Positions 5,805-7,165 of a stretch of 7,165 nt of DNA are shown piece by piece. The DNA comes from an uncultured Myxococcales bacterium (GTDB lineage Bacteria; Myxococcota_A; UBA9042). Location: assembly GCA_903917305.1 (NCBI GenBank), contig CAIXAA010000113.1:1-7165 (forward strand). The letters are read 5' to 3'. The first letter of the stretch is position 1. Every line of letters begins with the position of its first letter. The notes under the pieces are model-generated. The model worked only from the letters and a program-made list of their open reading frames with translations, did not search any database and was not told where the DNA came from. Position numbers and translations under genes: made by a program.

Positions 5805-7165
5805 TGCGCAGTTGCCTCCGACAGCTGCTGCCCCTGGCGCTGGCCGCGGGGCTGCTGGCCTGCGGCGACAAGCCGTGGCTGCCGCTGGCGGCGCCGCTCG
5901 CGGACGACCACACGGTCGCCGGTGCGGTGCGCGTGGTGCTGGTCGACAGCGATCTGGCGCACCTGGCCGATACGATTCGCGTCAAGGCCGGCAAGACGGT
6001 CGAGATCGCCGCGGCGCCCTGGCAGCTGCCCGGCACCAGCGGGCAGGCGCTCGGCGCGCTGGCGGCGTCGATCAACACCTCCCCGGGAACCGCGGTGTGG
6101 TCCGATGCGTTGCGCCTGCGGCTGACCTATCCGATGGGCAAGCAGGCCGTACCGCTGTCGATCGGCGCGCCCGGCACCGCGGCTTGCGCCTTTTCCTGGA
6201 CGGCGGCGTCCGGCACGTTGACCGTGGAGCTGGAAGTGCGCAGATCCGCGCAAGGTCTGGCGACGACCAGCCTGGTGAGCGAGCCCAGCGCGCTCTGGCA
6301 GCAGGCCCAGCTCGTCGATGCCGAAGCGTGTCTCGCGCAGGTGGATCCGGGCGCGCCAGCCATCGTGCGGGCGCACGTGGAGTCCGAAGTCAGCACGGCG
6401 CTCGTCACGCGCTTTGCCGGCGCCGCGATGCAGGCGCTCGGCGCGGTGTTTGCCGCTGGCATGGAGCGCGAAGGCCGCGTCGCCACCGTCTCCCGCTGGG
6501 GCGACGCCATCGAGTCGCGTTTGTCGCTGCGGTATGCGCAGTTGTCTCCGGAAGATCCCGGGGCGATCGCGCGCCATGACGGCGTGCACGCGCTGGCGGA
6601 GCTGGCGCTGGGCCTCGATGTCGACCGTGCCGCCTGCGCCGTCGACGAACCGCCGCCGAACCTGGCTGCGACGCCCCTGCCGCCACAAGCGCCCGCCGCA
6701 CCTGGAGAAAGCGCCTTCCTGCGGCGCGCCATCGTCGTGGACCGCTCTGCCCTGGCCCACATCGCCTGGGCCATGGCCCGATCCGGCATGCTGTGCCAGG
6801 AAACGCCGGCCCTCGCGCCCATCGAAGCCGCATCCGCCGGCGCCGCCGTTCCCGCGCTCGGCGAATGGATCGAAGGCGGCCCGACGGCCGCGCGCTTCTG
6901 GCCCGGCAGCAGCGACGCCCCGCACATCGTCGACGGCGCGCAAGGCCCGGTCATCGAATGGGGCCTGAGCGACGCCACCCTGGAAATCGTCGGCCGCGTC
7001 GCGGACACCGAGATGGTCGTCCTGTCCATTTCCGGCCACTTCCGCGTGCTGCTGGGGCCCGTCGTCGCCGGCGGCACCGGGCTCGGCTTCGTGTTCGTCA
7101 GCGCCAGCCGCGACGCAACGGTGGTCGCCAGCCCGCTGTTCGGCGATGACCTCAAGTTCGAGGAC
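5804..7165 (+). CDS. Lipoprotein of unknown function, possibly BPI/LBP-like (TULIP), 3' end outside window
   Basis: ATG at 5804 opens 454 codons with no stop before the window ends. The signal peptide ends at lipobox LLAC (Cys20), followed by Gly-Asp; Asp at +3 is not a classical retention signal. There are two parts: about 38-280, rich in alternating beta strands (VRVVLVD, LTVELEVR) with long amphipathic helices (about 161-222), and about 303-454, joined by a Pro/Ala-rich linker (283-300). The second part begins AIVVDRSALAHIAWAMARSG and ends in beta strands. C128 and C176 could form a disulfide. This two-domain pattern, with the helix-and-small-residue entry to domain 2, resembles BPI/LBP-type TULIP lipid-binding proteins, but this is a resemblance by eye, not a proven homology. 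The gene overlaps the propeller lipoprotein gene by one base (TGATG), implying translational coupling, so the two products may work together at the envelope. Confidence 0.85.
   Translation, partial: MRSCLRQLLPLALAAGLLACGDKPWLPLAAPLADDHTVAGAVRVVLVDSDLAHLADTIRVKAGKTVEIAAAPWQLPGTSGQALGALAASINTSPGTAVWSDALRLRLTYPMGKQAVPLSIGAPGTAACAFSWTAASGTLTVELEVRRSAQGLATTSLVSEPSALWQQAQLVDAEACLAQVDPGAPAIVRAHVESEVSTALVTRFAGAAMQALGAVFAAGMEREGRVATVSRWGDAIESRLSLRYAQLSPEDPGAIARHDGVHALAELALGLDVDRAACAVDEPPPNLAATPLPPQAPAAPGESAFLRRAIVVDRSALAHIAWAMARSGMLCQETPALAPIEAASAGAAVPALGEWIEGGPTAARFWPGSSDAPHIVDGAQGPVIEWGLSDATLEIVGRVADTEMVVLSISGHFRVLLGPVVAGGTGLGFVFVSASRDATVVASPLFGDDLKFED

Noticed and set aside
5405..7039. 544-codon minus-strand open frame
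   Set aside because: Antisense shadow of the second lipoprotein in GC-rich DNA: rich in Arg, Gly, Gln and His, no recognisable motif, and the plus strand has a clear signal peptide and GC3 pattern.

Overview
The window is very GC-rich (an estimate by eye, well above 65%), densely coding, with short gaps and strong G/C preference at third codon positions. A transmembrane Hanks-type Ser/Thr kinase with an N-terminal zinc-ribbon-like motif, Cys-rich lipoproteins and stand-alone cyclic-nucleotide-binding proteins together suggest a myxobacterium or relative (Myxococcota, formerly Deltaproteobacteria). That placement is inference; no rRNA or other decisive marker is present.

Layout. (1) 1-1325, minus: a Ser/Thr protein kinase cut by the left edge just after its membrane helix. 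(2) 1326-1574: a divergent intergenic region with back-to-back sigma70-like promoters. (3) 1575-1832, plus: a small FmdB-family zinc-ribbon protein. (4) 1745-2938, minus: a DusB-like tRNA-dihydrouridine synthase whose 3' end overlaps the FmdB gene tail to tail by 88 bp. (5) 2939-3067: a gap with a perfect hairpin just after the next gene's stop. (6) 3068-3697 and 3723-4334, minus: two tandem paralogous cyclic-nucleotide-binding-domain proteins without a DNA-binding domain. (7) 4335-4511: a divergent intergenic region with an extended -10-like promoter and two possible leader hairpins for the minus-strand genes. (8) 4512-5804, plus: a seven-repeat, probably beta-propeller lipoprotein gene split by one in-frame TAA at 4956-4958. 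(9) 5804-7165, plus: a second lipoprotein overlapping the previous gene by one base and cut by the right edge; its pattern resembles a BPI/LBP-like (TULIP) protein.

Two themes appear. One is signalling: a membrane Ser/Thr kinase and a pair of output-less cNMP-binding proteins, one with and one without the ribose-contacting Glu. The other is an apparently translationally coupled pair of surface or outer-membrane lipoproteins, the first interrupted by a nonsense codon that looks very recent, or is a sequencing error or a readthrough site. The FmdB and Dus genes are housekeeping-type. I see no mobile element, CRISPR array, tRNA or rRNA. The most check-worthy points are the in-frame stop, the paired CNB proteins and the possible TULIP lipoprotein.
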